Assembly: GCA_902761625.1 (NCBI GenBank)
Contig: CACWLH010000015.1
Span: forward strand, 1 to 37,960
Direction of reading: 5' to 3'
From: an uncultured Erysipelotrichaceae bacterium
GTDB taxonomy: Bacteria; Bacillota_I; Bacilli_A; Erysipelotrichales; Erysipelotrichaceae
DNA length: 37,960 nucleotides
Part shown: positions 7,953-18,332 of the stretch, in pieces
Layout: each line of letters starts with the position of its first letter
Numbering within the stretch: position 1 is the first letter of the stretch
The notes under the pieces: model-generated
Told to the model about the DNA's origin: nothing
Database searches by the model: none
What the model saw: only the letters and a program-made list of their open reading frames with translations
Position numbers and translations under genes: made by a program

Positions 7953-8576
7953 TCATCTGATCTGATCGAATCCGTAGATTTTCATTGTTGACTCACCGTT
8001 TTTGATCCTGGTGAGAATTTCTTTTTCCTTTGCAAACTTGGCAAGTGCTTTTTCAATGACTTCATCCTCTTTTTCCCTGGGAATGATCACAATGCCGTCC
8101 CCGTCTGCGAACACGAGATCGCCCGGGCAGATATGTGCGCCGCAGATGTCCATCGGCTCATTCATGACGGCGTGCGTCTTCTTGGTTGTCGGAGCGGGGC
8201 AGTATGCCTTTGCATAGACGGGATATTTCAGTTCCGGAATATCCTGGTTGTCACGGCAGCTGCCGTTGATGATGACCCCGGCAAAGCCCGATACCATGCA
8301 TGCGTTTGCCATCATGTCGCCGAAGTGGCCCCCGTCGCAGTATCCTTCGCAGTCAAAGATCAGCACATCACCGGCTTTGGCCGCGGCCATGCCTTCATGC
8401 AGGGCAAGATTGTCGCCGCCCTTGCATCTGACGGGGAAGGCTCTGCCGATCATATGAAGGGACGGATCCACCGGACGCAATGTGTGGCTCATGACATAGC
8501 CGTCCGGATTATTGTCGGCAACGTTGCCTGTAGGCACCTGATTCAGTGTTTCAAGAAGTTCTTTTGTCAGTTCCAT
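7953..8576 (-). CDS. RraA-like / HMG aldolase-family protein
   Basis: A 207-residue protein of the RraA/4-hydroxy-4-methyl-2-oxoglutarate (HMG) aldolase family. The family signature is present: GDVLIFDCEG, then GDMMANACMVSGFAGVII, NGSCRD. The Gly-Asp and Arg-Asp pair about 20 residues apart forms the metal/pyruvate site in characterised HMG aldolases, which also decarboxylate oxaloacetate. The catalytic type is therefore more likely than the RNase E-inhibitor role of E. coli RraA. I chose the ATG at 8576 (MELTKELLETL) because GAGAGG lies upstream; an upstream extension would run into gltS. It follows the GltS-type symporter by 14 nt and is surely co-transcribed. A likely role is cleaving or decarboxylating an acid imported by that carrier. 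The substrate is not determined. Confidence 0.8.
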   Translation of the reverse strand: MELTKELLETLNQVPTGNVADNNPDGYVMSHTLRPVDPSLHMIGRAFPVRCKGGDNLALHEGMAAAKAGDVLIFDCEGYCDGGHFGDMMANACMVSGFAGVIINGSCRDNQDIPELKYPVYAKAYCPAPTTKKTHAVMNEPMDICGAHICPGDLVFADGDGIVIIPREKEDEVIEKALAKFAKEKEILTRIKNGESTMKIYGFDQIR

Positions 8577-8590
8577 GATGTTGTCCTCTC

Positions 8591-9766
8591 TTATTTCAGA
8601 AGGTTGATGAAGAATGTGATGATGATCGGATTCATGATGTTGATGAAGATGACGGTGACAACGGGCAGTACAAACCATGCCGTGGGTGCAGGTCCGTTTT
8701 TGTCGATAACAGCCGCCATGTTGGCAACCGCATTGGGAGTCTGGCCAAGTCCGACACCGCAGTGTCCGGCAGCCATGACCGCCGCGTCATAATCTCTTCC
8801 GGTTGTATTGAATGTGACGAAGTAAGCCCACAGCATCATCACAACCGCCTGGGTCAGCAGGATGACGATCATCGGACCTGCCAGGCTGACAAGCTTGGCA
8901 ATGTTCAATGACATCAGCGCCATGGACAGAAACAGATTCAAAGAGCAGTTGGAGATCACATCGATTTCATGCATGCGCAGATCAATTCCTCTTGCGTCTG
9001 CGAGATTGCGGATCAGAGCACCGCCGAACAGGCAGCCGACATAATACGGGAAGCTGAGTCCGGTCAGATTGAGCAGCTTGGAGATATAGGATCCGATGAA
9101 CGCCGCGCCAAGCAGCAGAAGCAGGCTGTCAAAGAATGTGCTTTGGGTCAGAAGATGTGTCTCTTTCTTTTCTTCCGCACTCTTCTCCGCTGTGCTTTTC
9201 AGGTTGTACTTTTTGATCAGTGCCTGGGCAACCGGTCCGCCGGTAATGGAACCCAGCAGCAGTCCGAATGTCGCAGCCGCAACGCCGATCGCCGTGCCGC
9301 CATCCGCACCAAACGCTTCCAGAGTCGGGCCGAAGGATGCACCGGAACCGACGCCGCCGCTCATTGAGATGGAACCCATCGCCACCCCGAGCAGCGGGTT
9401 GATGCCGAAGACTTTGCTTAAGCCGACACCGACAAGATTCTGCACGACAAGGAAAAGCACCGCGCCGATTGCAAGTCTTGCGCCGAGCTTGCCGCTTTTC
9501 TTGAGAATCGCGAAACTGCATGTGAAGCCTGTGCCGGTAAAGAAGAGGTTCATGAAGAAATCCTGCAGTGTATTGGTCATTTCAACCGTGAATGTGTTTG
9601 TCTGAATTCCCGCGAAGATGATCAGACTGCAGATCAGGCCGCCGATAACCGGTGCCGGGATGAAGTATTTCTGGAACAGCGGCACTTTGGATTTGATCCA
9701 TCTGCCGAGTACGAATACGATCACTGCGAGTCCTGTTGTCTGAATGAGATCAAGCTGAATTGTCAT
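8591..9766 (-). CDS. gltS: Sodium/glutamate symporter family protein (GltS type)
   Basis: Membrane carrier of 391 residues, with about ten hydrophobic segments in two inverted halves. The two halves carry the family's glycine-rich re-entrant loops: SGGVGSGASFGPTLEAFG followed by AAATFGLLLGSITGGPVA in the first, and GHCGVGLGQTPNAVANM in the second, which form the substrate/sodium site in GltS. The ATG at 9766 (MTIQLDLIQTTG) has AAAGGAC just upstream; a longer reading frame upstream lacks this. It is the first gene of a two-gene operon with the RraA-like protein and is divergent from a LysR regulator. Glutamate or a related dicarboxylate is the expected substrate, with sodium as coupling ion. 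The coupling to an aldolase-type enzyme suggests the real substrate may be a substituted glutarate or oxo acid; this is inference. Confidence 0.9.
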   Translation of the reverse strand: MTIQLDLIQTTGLAVIVFVLGRWIKSKVPLFQKYFIPAPVIGGLICSLIIFAGIQTNTFTVEMTNTLQDFFMNLFFTGTGFTCSFAILKKSGKLGARLAIGAVLFLVVQNLVGVGLSKVFGINPLLGVAMGSISMSGGVGSGASFGPTLEAFGADGGTAIGVAAATFGLLLGSITGGPVAQALIKKYNLKSTAEKSAEEKKETHLLTQSTFFDSLLLLLGAAFIGSYISKLLNLTGLSFPYYVGCLFGGALIRNLADARGIDLRMHEIDVISNCSLNLFLSMALMSLNIAKLVSLAGPMIVILLTQAVVMMLWAYFVTFNTTGRDYDAAVMAAGHCGVGLGQTPNAVANMAAVIDKNGPAPTAWFVLPVVTVIFINIMNPIIITFFINLLK

Positions 9767-9887
9767 TGTTGTAGTCCTTTCCGGATTTGGTATTTTCCTT
9801 ACATCTGCAGAATAGCACTCAGAATAATACATATAAAACGGTTTATTCTGATATATAATATCCATATATTCGATATTAGAGGCCGTT
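9767..9887. promoter_or_regulatory. Divergent lysR/gltS control region
   Basis: 121 bp between divergent starts. A dyad of two ATATAT arms (9851-9856 and 9864-9869) sits beside the lysR -10 TATAAT (9854-9859). On the gltS side a TATTAT -10-like box is visible but no -35, as expected for a LysR-activated promoter. Such an arrangement usually means the regulator represses itself and activates the divergent gene. The exact binding site is inferred. Confidence 0.5.
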
Positions 9888-10805
9888 ATGAATTATGAAC
9901 AGATCAGAACATTCCTGACCATTGCGTCTTACCGCAATATCACCGCCGCAGCCAATCATCTCTACCTTTCCCAGTCCACCGTTTCCAACCGTGTGCAGGC
10001 TCTGGAAGAGGAGCTTGGCGCCCAGCTGTTTTTAAGAAACAAGGGACAGCGGAATCTGGAACTGACGGGATACGGCAATGCCTTTATTCCCATTGCCGAG
10101 CAATTCGCCGCATTGTATAAGGAAACCCAGGCGATCAAGATCCACGAGGATGTCAGGCCGCTGAGCATCGCCGCTGTCGATGCGGTCAACACGTTCACCT
10201 TCACCGAGCTTTACCGCTCCCTGATCAAAAATCATCCGGAAATCAGTCTGCGCATCCAGACGCACCATTCCAATGAAATCCATGGCCTGGTGGAAAACAG
10301 AACAGCGGATATCGGCTTTGTCTTCAGCAGAGTGAATTATCCGAATATCATTTCAAGACCCGTCTACCGCGAACTGATGTATCTGATCTGCCACAAGGAC
10401 AGCCGCTATTATGAAGACATGCCCTGCCGTGAGCTGGATCCGGAAAAGGAAGTCAGCCTGAACTGGGGACCGGATTACCAGCAATGGCATTCACAGCACT
10501 GGCCGGATGACAAATATCCTCTGATCAGTGTCAATACAGGAAATATGCTGCAGCATTTCCTGAAAGAAAAAGACATCTGGGCAATCGCACCGATGTCCGT
10601 GATCAAGGCCATTGCCGGCGATGACCTTGTCTGTTACAAACTGAAAGAATCTCCTCCGCCCCGTATCTGTTATGAGCTGACCGGCCGCTATCCGAACTTT
10701 GCCCACGTGGAAACCGTGAAGCTGTTCGATGAAGCGCTGGCAGAACATATCCGCGCCAATTCCTCCATCTGTGAATTCGAGGACTGGATGCTGGAAAAAC
10801 GCTGA
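9888..10805 (+). CDS. LysR-family transcriptional regulator
   Basis: A 305-residue DNA-binding regulator. The N-terminal winged helix-turn-helix is clear: MNYEQIRTFLTIASYRNITA, then AANHLYLSQSTVSNRVQALE and EELGAQLFLRNKGQRNLELT (about 1-62). The rest is the two-lobed LysR effector domain (about 90-295), starting LSIAAVDAVNTFTFTELYRS and with the usual HPEISLRI strand. The start has AGAGG 6 nt upstream. It is transcribed away from gltS and the RraA-like gene and by position should control them, probably in response to the imported acid or its product. A terminator follows. The effector cannot be deduced. Confidence 0.93.
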   Translation: MNYEQIRTFLTIASYRNITAAANHLYLSQSTVSNRVQALEEELGAQLFLRNKGQRNLELTGYGNAFIPIAEQFAALYKETQAIKIHEDVRPLSIAAVDAVNTFTFTELYRSLIKNHPEISLRIQTHHSNEIHGLVENRTADIGFVFSRVNYPNIISRPVYRELMYLICHKDSRYYEDMPCRELDPEKEVSLNWGPDYQQWHSQHWPDDKYPLISVNTGNMLQHFLKEKDIWAIAPMSVIKAIAGDDLVCYKLKESPPPRICYELTGRYPNFAHVETVKLFDEALAEHIRANSSICEFEDWMLEKR

Positions 10806-10830
10806 AGCACTTTTTATCCAAAAGAGAATG

Positions 10831-10864
10831 ACCGGTATAGGGAGTCTTCCCGCTGCCGGTTTTT
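10831..10864 (+). terminator. Terminator after lysR
   Basis: ACCGG (10831-10835) pairs with CCGGT near 10856-10860, with an inner GGGA/TCCC pair, followed by a T tract to 10864. It is 25 nt past the lysR stop. Confidence 0.75.
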
Positions 10865-10891
10865 CTGAGTGTACGTTTACCGGATTGCATG

Positions 10892-10920
10892 TTTCCATTT
10901 GTCCTGTTTCGTTTTATAAT
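10892..10920 (+). promoter_or_regulatory. Promoter of the transporter-amidase operon
   Basis: A perfect TATAAT (10915-10920) with TTTCCA (10892-10897) at 17 bp spacing. The predicted start near 10927 lies just ahead of the riboswitch-like stem at 10939, giving a short 5' leader as expected for preQ1 control. Confidence 0.65.
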
Positions 10921-10938
10921 AGGCCTGCTGTCAAAAGC

Positions 10939-10990
10939 CAAGCAGTTCGGGTCCGATATCCTGCTTGTAAAAGATTAAAACCAAAGGAGA
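10939..10990 (+). promoter_or_regulatory. preQ1-I riboswitch candidate
   Basis: The leader folds as a small H-type pseudoknot. Stem P1 is CAAGCAG (10939-10945) with CTGCTTG (10961-10967). The 15-nt loop starts with the TTC of preQ1-I aptamers and ends in a C next to P1. An A-rich tail (AAAAGATTAAAA) follows. The loop GGT (10950-10952) can pair with ACC (10980-10982), directly before the Shine-Dalgarno AAAGGAGA, so ligand binding would hide the ribosome site. The next gene is a VUT-family transporter, a common gene under preQ1 control. The match is by eye; a covariance-model search (Rfam preQ1 families) would settle it. Confidence 0.7.
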
Positions 10991-10998
10991 GTTTTTTT

Positions 10999-11733
10999 AT
11001 GCGTTTTATCAAAAGTACCTGGGAGGAGTACAAAATCCTCCTGCGCAGCGTTCCCTCCATGGTGATTGCTGTTTTTGTTTTGTCTGTTGTGCTCATGAAT
11101 CTTCTGGCGGGCAGAGAACTGTACCGTTCGGATTATTTCTGTCTCAACACCGGCCTTGCCCTTTCGTGGATTTCGTTTCTGTGCATGGACTGCATCTGCA
11201 AACGGTTCGGAGCGAAGGCGGCCACCCGCATTTCCATTGTGGCGATGGTCATCAATATGATCTGTGCAGTGATTTTCAGCGTATTGATGATGACACCGGG
11301 CAGATGGGCCGCTTATTATTCATCCACTGAACCCGCAACCGCAGCCATGATCACGGCAGGCATTGATTCCACCTTTGCCGGCGCCTGGTATGTCGTGGCC
11401 GGCAGTTCCGCCGCCATGTTTGCAAGCACGGTCGTCAATTCCTCGCTGAACCAGATGATCGGCTCAGTCGCCGACCATGGCAATTACAGAGGATTTGCGA
11501 TCCGTTCCCTGCTTTCCACCTGTGCCGCCCAGTTCGTTGACAACTTTGTCTTCTCCGCGCTGGTATCCCATGTCTTCTTCGGCTGGAACTGGATGCAGGT
11601 ATTGATCTGTTCATTCACATCGATGCTGATTGAGCTTGCTTTTGAGGCAGTATTCTCACCGCTCGGATACAGAATCTCCAAAACCTGGGAAGAAGACCAT
11701 GTCGGCGATCTGTATCTGCAGACTCAGCATTGA
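10999..11733 (+). CDS. VUT-family transporter, likely queuosine precursor uptake (YhhQ-like)
   Basis: A 244-residue membrane protein with about six hydrophobic segments, typical of the VUT (formerly DUF165) family to which the preQ0/preQ1 transporter YhhQ belongs. Family-like features are GIDSTFAGAWYVVAGSSAAMFAST, the conserved membrane motif FVDNFVFSALVSHVFFGW and a short cytoplasmic tail. The ATG at 10999 follows AAAGGAGAG and the riboswitch candidate. Earlier in-frame starts would put the promoter and riboswitch inside the coding sequence. The riboswitch and the family independently point to import of a queuosine precursor (preQ1, preQ0 or queuine). The amidase gene follows with 11 nt between, so both are probably under the same control. 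Confidence 0.82.
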   Translation: MRFIKSTWEEYKILLRSVPSMVIAVFVLSVVLMNLLAGRELYRSDYFCLNTGLALSWISFLCMDCICKRFGAKAATRISIVAMVINMICAVIFSVLMMTPGRWAAYYSSTEPATAAMITAGIDSTFAGAWYVVAGSSAAMFASTVVNSSLNQMIGSVADHGNYRGFAIRSLLSTCAAQFVDNFVFSALVSHVFFGWNWMQVLICSFTSMLIELAFEAVFSPLGYRISKTWEEDHVGDLYLQTQH

Positions 11734-11744
11734 GGAATTTAACG

Positions 11745-13208
11745 ATGAAACTGGAATTGCTCAGTGCAGCTGAGCTTGGCCGTCTGGTCAACAAAGGTGA
11801 AATCTCACCCTCTGAAATTGTTTCCTATTTTGCAAAGCGGATTGATGAACGCAATCCTTCAATCAACGCCTTTGTTTATACAAAAATCGAAGATGCCATG
11901 CATGAGGCAGAAAAGCTGGAGGCACGTCTTGCCAAAGGCGAAAACTGCGGTCCTCTTGCCGGCGTACCGATCGCCCTCAAGGATTTTCTTCCTTCGAAAA
12001 AAGGATGGACCAATTCCCATGGCGGCGTTGCCGCTCTGATTCAGGAAGATCCCGAAGATTCCGTCTTTTATGATGCGGCTCACAGAGCCGGCGCGATTGC
12101 TTTAGGGAAAACAAATGCGCCTGCATTTGCTTTCCGCGGAACCACTGACAACAAACTGTACGGTCCGACATCCACGCCGTTTAAACCCGGATACAATTCC
12201 GGCGGATCCAGCGGCGGCAGCGCATCCGCGGTTGCGGACGGACTGATCATGATCGGCGAAGGTTCGGACGGCGGCGGTTCCATCCGCATTCCATCCTCAT
12301 GGTGCGGCTGTTTCGGTTATAAAGCATCCGTGGGCACAATCCCGGCAGTCAACAGACCCGATGGATGGAGCGCATCCCACCCCTACTGTTTCAACGGTGC
12401 AATCACCCGGACAGTTGAGGACAGTGCGGTCATGCTGAACTATATGGCCGGATACAATCCCCGTGATCCGCACAGTGTTCCGCTTCCCAAACGTGATTTC
12501 ACGGAATTGATGAAGAAGCCGATCAAAAACTGGAAGATCGGATATACCGATGACTTCGGCATCTTTACCGTCGATGAGGAAGTCAAACAGATTGTGCGCA
12601 GGGCCGCCATGCGTTTCAAAGATGCAGGCGCGCATGTGGAACCTGTGAAATTCCATTTCTCTCATTCCGCATATGAATATGCCGAATTATGGGACCGTTC
12701 AATCTGCTTTGACACAGCGACGGATCTCGAGCTCTGGAAACGGAAAGGCTTTGATCTGATCGGTGATTACCGTGATCAGCTGCCGGAAGAATTCATTTTC
12801 TGGAATGAGGAGATCATGAAATTCTCCTTCCTGGATTTCCGCACGCTCAATGAAATGAGAACGGAGATTCTCGATGTGCAGGAAGATATCTTTGCAACAT
12901 ATGATCTGATTCTTTCCCCGGTGACAATCTGTCCGCCGGTTCAGAACCGCACTGACCGCAACACAACCGGGCCCACGGAAGTCAATGGCGTGAAAGTCGA
13001 ACCGCTGATCGGCTTCTGTGAAACCTTCTTCGAAAACTTCACAGGCAATCCTGCCGCATCCATTCCCGCAGGCCTGACAAAGCAGGGCCTTCCGGTGGGC
13101 ATGCAGATCATCGGCAGAAAGTTCCGCGATGAGGATGTCTTCGCAGCCGCTTATACCTTTGAGCAGCTTGCGCCGTGGTCCTACGAAATTCCTTTCAACC
13201 GAATGTGA
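11745..13208 (+). CDS. Amidase signature family hydrolase
   Basis: A 487-residue enzyme hydrolysing a C-N amide bond with the Ser-cisSer-Lys triad of this family. Lys79 lies in GPLAGVPIALKDF, the Gly/Ser-rich SGGSSGGSA segment (152-160) holds the cis-Ser, and GSDGGGSIRIPSSWCG holds the nucleophile Ser179. The C-terminal third (NPAASIPAGLTKQGLPVGMQIIG) is also typical. The ATG at 11745 is preceded by TGAGGA, which overlaps the stop of the transporter gene. An upstream TTG in frame lacks a site. It could cleave a small amide; GatA is unlikely since no gatB or gatC is near. Sharing a riboswitch-led operon with a queuosine-precursor transporter makes a link to salvage conceivable, but no such amidase is known to me. 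Confidence 0.88.
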   Translation: MKLELLSAAELGRLVNKGEISPSEIVSYFAKRIDERNPSINAFVYTKIEDAMHEAEKLEARLAKGENCGPLAGVPIALKDFLPSKKGWTNSHGGVAALIQEDPEDSVFYDAAHRAGAIALGKTNAPAFAFRGTTDNKLYGPTSTPFKPGYNSGGSSGGSASAVADGLIMIGEGSDGGGSIRIPSSWCGCFGYKASVGTIPAVNRPDGWSASHPYCFNGAITRTVEDSAVMLNYMAGYNPRDPHSVPLPKRDFTELMKKPIKNWKIGYTDDFGIFTVDEEVKQIVRRAAMRFKDAGAHVEPVKFHFSHSAYEYAELWDRSICFDTATDLELWKRKGFDLIGDYRDQLPEEFIFWNEEIMKFSFLDFRTLNEMRTEILDVQEDIFATYDLILSPVTICPPVQNRTDRNTTGPTEVNGVKVEPLIGFCETFFENFTGNPAASIPAGLTKQGLPVGMQIIGRKFRDEDVFAAAYTFEQLAPWSYEIPFNRM

Positions 13209-13220
13209 CAACCCGTTGCC

Positions 13221-13254
13221 GCAGGCAGATTCAATTGAGTCTGCCTGCTTTTTT
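13221..13254 (+). terminator. Terminator after the amidase gene
   Basis: A 9-bp perfect stem GCAGGCAGA (13221-13229) with TCTGCCTGC (13240-13248), then six T. It starts 12 nt after the stop codon. Confidence 0.92.
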
Positions 13255-13392
13255 GATATCTTCCCTTTTCAGTGAATCATTCCTTTCAGAGTTGTGTGAT
13301 TCGCATATACATCGCACGCGGAAGATGTGTAAGATTAAAGAAGAAAGACGTTCAGGTCTCAAGACATGAATGGTATGAAAAGAGGACAGATC

Positions 13393-15243
13393 ATGAGTAT
13401 ATTGAAACTGAAACCTGCATACAAAGACTACCTCTGGGGCGGTCACAGACTTGTGGATGAATACAATATGGAATATGACGGGGAGATCCTTGCGGAAGCC
13501 TGGACATTATCCTGCCATCCGGACGGTCCTTCCGTCATCATGAACGGTGCAAATGAAGGAAAGACATTATATGAATACATACAGGAAAACGGACAGGAAG
13601 TACTGGGCACCCACTGCCGCAGATTCCGCGACTTCCCGATTCTGATCAAGTTCATCGATGCCCGCGATGATCTTTCCATCCAGGTTCATCCCAACAACGG
13701 CTTTGCCCTGTCCAAAGAAGGACAGTACGGCAAAACCGAGATGTGGTATGTCCTGGACGCGGCCCCCGGCGCTTTCATTTACTATGGATTCAAGCGGGAA
13801 GTTTCCAAAGAGGAATTCGCCCAGCGGATCAAAGACAATACCATTCAGGAAGTATTGAATGCGGTGGAAGTCCATAACGGCGATGCTTTCCTGATTGAGG
13901 CGGGCACTCTTCATGCCATCGGCAAGGGATGTCTGATCGCTGAAATCCAGCAGAACTCCAATGTCACCTACCGTGTTTATGACTATGGAAGAAAAGGAAA
14001 AGACGGCAAAAAGAGAGACCTTCACATTGAAAAAGCACTGGCGGTCACTTCCAGAATGCCGGTCATCCGCAAAGGCGAAGGCTATCCCCATATCGCCGAC
14101 TGTGATTATTTCACCGTGGACAAGCTGAATCTTGACGGAAATCTGACCTACCGCATGCAGGGCAGAGTTTCCGAGGAATCCTTCTTAAGCATATTGATTC
14201 TGGATGGCGAAGGAACATTATCCAACCAGAATGAAAAAGTGCCCTATCGCAAAGGCGACAGCCTGTTTCTGCCGGCGGGCAGCGGTGACTGGCAGATTGA
14301 AGGAAAATGCGATGCGCTTGTCACAACCATCCGCGAAAAGGCAAGCCCGATCCGGGTCGGCGTGGACATCGGCAGCTCCGAAGTGCAGATCGGCATCGTC
14401 AATAATGAGCAGCACCTCATTGCCGTCAGCCAGTATCCCTTCGACCGTGCAAAATCAGCAGACGAAAATATCGATGATCTGGCGGAACGTGTGCTCTCAT
14501 TGCTCAAGGAAAACGAAATCCCTCTGGATCAGTGCATCGGGGTCGGCGTCGGCATTCCGGGAACCATCGACCGTAAAAACGGAAAAGTCCTCTATTCCAA
14601 TAATATCCAGTGGGAGGATGTATCAATCGTCCAAAGACTCGGAAGAGTCATCCCCTGCCCGGTCAGAATCGCCAACAACGCAGACTGCGCAGCGCTTGGT
14701 GAAGCCGTTGCGGGCGCGGGAAAAGATTACAGCGATGTCGCGATGTTCACCCTTGGCGGAGGCGTCGGCGGAGGAATCATCCTCAACGGCAAAGTCTTCG
14801 AAGGCGGCATCATGGGCGGCAGTGAAATCGGCCACATGGTCATCCGCTCCGGCGGCAGAATCTGCACATGCGGAAGAAAAGGCTGTCTTGAGGCATATGT
14901 CTCTGTCCCCGCGCTTTTGAAAAATGCCGAAACGGAATGCGGTGAAACGCTCACGCTGGATGAAATCTTTGACAGATACCACACTGGCGACGAAGTGATT
15001 CAGCAGGTCATTGATGAATATGTTGATGCATTGGGTGTGGGAATTGTGAATATCGTCAATATGTTCCGGCCGCAGCTGATTCTGCTTGGCGGAATGATGT
15101 CAAAATATACCGAGGATCTGATCTCTCCCCTGCAGCGGATTGCCCAGGAGGAAAGCTTTGGCGGATCCCATGGCATGATTCCCGAAATCAAAGCCGCAAA
15201 ACTGGGGAAAAACGCCGGTATGATCGGCGCCGCAAATCTTTGA
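13393..15243 (+). CDS. Fused mannose-6-phosphate isomerase and ROK sugar kinase
   Basis: A 616-residue bifunctional enzyme. Residues 1 to about 315 are class I phosphomannose isomerase (ManA): the start LKPAYKDYLWGG, and zinc ligands Gln97 and His99 in IQVHPNN, Glu116 in GKTEMWYV and His174 in AGTLHAIGKG. From about 322 a complete ROK kinase begins: VGVDIGSSEVQIGIV (Asp325), catalytic Asp431 in NNADCAALGE, GGGVGGGI, and the zinc motif CTCGRKGC (491-498). The frame is unbroken across the short linker TTIREKASPI. A ROK mannokinase or glucokinase making mannose-6-phosphate next to the isomerase making fructose-6-phosphate would join consecutive steps. Stand-alone versions of both are common. The ATG at 13393 follows AGAGGAC; upstream ATGs at 13366 and 13375 lack a site. 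Terminators on both sides make it monocistronic. Confidence 0.9.
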   Translation: MSILKLKPAYKDYLWGGHRLVDEYNMEYDGEILAEAWTLSCHPDGPSVIMNGANEGKTLYEYIQENGQEVLGTHCRRFRDFPILIKFIDARDDLSIQVHPNNGFALSKEGQYGKTEMWYVLDAAPGAFIYYGFKREVSKEEFAQRIKDNTIQEVLNAVEVHNGDAFLIEAGTLHAIGKGCLIAEIQQNSNVTYRVYDYGRKGKDGKKRDLHIEKALAVTSRMPVIRKGEGYPHIADCDYFTVDKLNLDGNLTYRMQGRVSEESFLSILILDGEGTLSNQNEKVPYRKGDSLFLPAGSGDWQIEGKCDALVTTIREKASPIRVGVDIGSSEVQIGIVNNEQHLIAVSQYPFDRAKSADENIDDLAERVLSLLKENEIPLDQCIGVGVGIPGTIDRKNGKVLYSNNIQWEDVSIVQRLGRVIPCPVRIANNADCAALGEAVAGAGKDYSDVAMFTLGGGVGGGIILNGKVFEGGIMGGSEIGHMVIRSGGRICTCGRKGCLEAYVSVPALLKNAETECGETLTLDEIFDRYHTGDEVIQQVIDEYVDALGVGIVNIVNMFRPQLILLGGMMSKYTEDLISPLQRIAQEESFGGSHGMIPEIKAAKLGKNAGMIGAANL

Positions 15244-15289
15244 TTTCCTTTGTGAAAAACTCATTAAAAACCATTTCAGTTTCTTAAAC

Positions 15290-15320
15290 ACCCGGCATTC
15301 AGATTGGATGCCGGGTTTCT
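15290..15320 (+). terminator. Terminator after the manA-ROK fusion
   Basis: Stem ACCCGGCAT (15290-15298) with ATGCCGGGT (15308-15316), then TTCTTC. It separates the fusion gene from the ROK/GH1 operon. Confidence 0.85.
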
Positions 15321-15455
15321 TCATATACCATTGCGCCATGGTGAAACATACCGGAACAGGCAGTTTTGCCGGTTACGGCACAATATATGCCATTACACAT
15401 GATGGAGGTCATCCTGTCCGCAGATTAAATTAAAGATGCAGACAAGGAGAAAACC
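15321..15455 (+). promoter_or_regulatory. Control region of the ROK/GH1 operon
   Basis: No coding sequence. A TATATG (15384-15389) could be a -10, but no convincing -35 is present, suggesting activator control or a promoter I do not recognise. A dyad TGCCG-GTTA-CGGCA (15367-15380) overlaps where a -35 would lie. A GATG/CATC dyad follows near 15401-15413. AAGGAG just before the ATG is a good ribosome site. Confidence 0.35.
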
Positions 15456-17863
<2,408 letters not shown>

Positions 17864-17864
17864 T

Positions 17865-18329
17865 ATGAAAATCGCAATCGGAAATGACCATGTCGCAGTT
17901 GACATGAAGAATGAAATCAAAGCTTATCTGGAATCAAAGGGACACGAAGTGATCAATGTCGGAACTGACTCTTCCGAAAGATTCAACTACCCCGTCTCCG
18001 GCTACAAAGTCGCTAAGATGGTTGTCAACGGTGAAGTCGACAGAGGCGTATTGATCTGCGGCACTGGCGTCGGCATCTCCCTTTCCGCCAATAAGGTCCA
18101 TGGAATCAGAGCCTGCGTATGTTCCGAACCGTATACCGCAAGACTTTCCAAACAGCACAACAACACCAACATCATCGCCTTCGGTTCCAGAGTCATCGGT
18201 ATTGAAACAGCCAAGATGATTGTCGATGAATGGCTGGCTGCCGAATATGAAGGCGGCAGACATCAGACAAGAGTCGACATGATCAAAGAGATCGAGGAAA
18301 CACAGCACTTAAAGGCTGCGGAGGAATAA
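17865..18329 (+). CDS. rpiB: RpiB-type sugar-phosphate isomerase (ribose-5-P/allose-6-P)
   Basis: A 154-residue aldose-ketose isomerase of the RpiB/LacAB family. GNDHVAVDMKNEI (6-18, with His9) and VLICGTGVGISLSANK (62-77, catalytic base Cys65) form the active site, together with His98 in SKQHNNTNIIAFGSRV. The C-terminal YEGGRHQTRVDMI supplies phosphate-binding arginines. As far as I can recall the sequences, the stretches RACVCSEPY and QHNNTNIIAFGSRVIG and the tail follow E. coli RpiB closely; that enzyme also isomerises D-allose-6-phosphate to D-allulose-6-phosphate. The ATG at 17865 is 1 nt past the GH1 stop, with GGAGAGGAC upstream inside GH1. Next to an AlsE-type epimerase, the allose role is more likely than the pentose phosphate pathway. 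LacA/LacB is less likely because both subunits would be expected. Confidence 0.9.
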   Translation: MKIAIGNDHVAVDMKNEIKAYLESKGHEVINVGTDSSERFNYPVSGYKVAKMVVNGEVDRGVLICGTGVGISLSANKVHGIRACVCSEPYTARLSKQHNNTNIIAFGSRVIGIETAKMIVDEWLAAEYEGGRHQTRVDMIKEIEETQHLKAAEE

Positions 18330-18332
18330 GCC

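Noticed and set aside
14270..14380. The manA-ROK fusion as an artefact of a lost stop codon
   Set aside because: The linker is in one continuous frame, there is no ribosome site or start just before the kinase domain, and both domains are complete.
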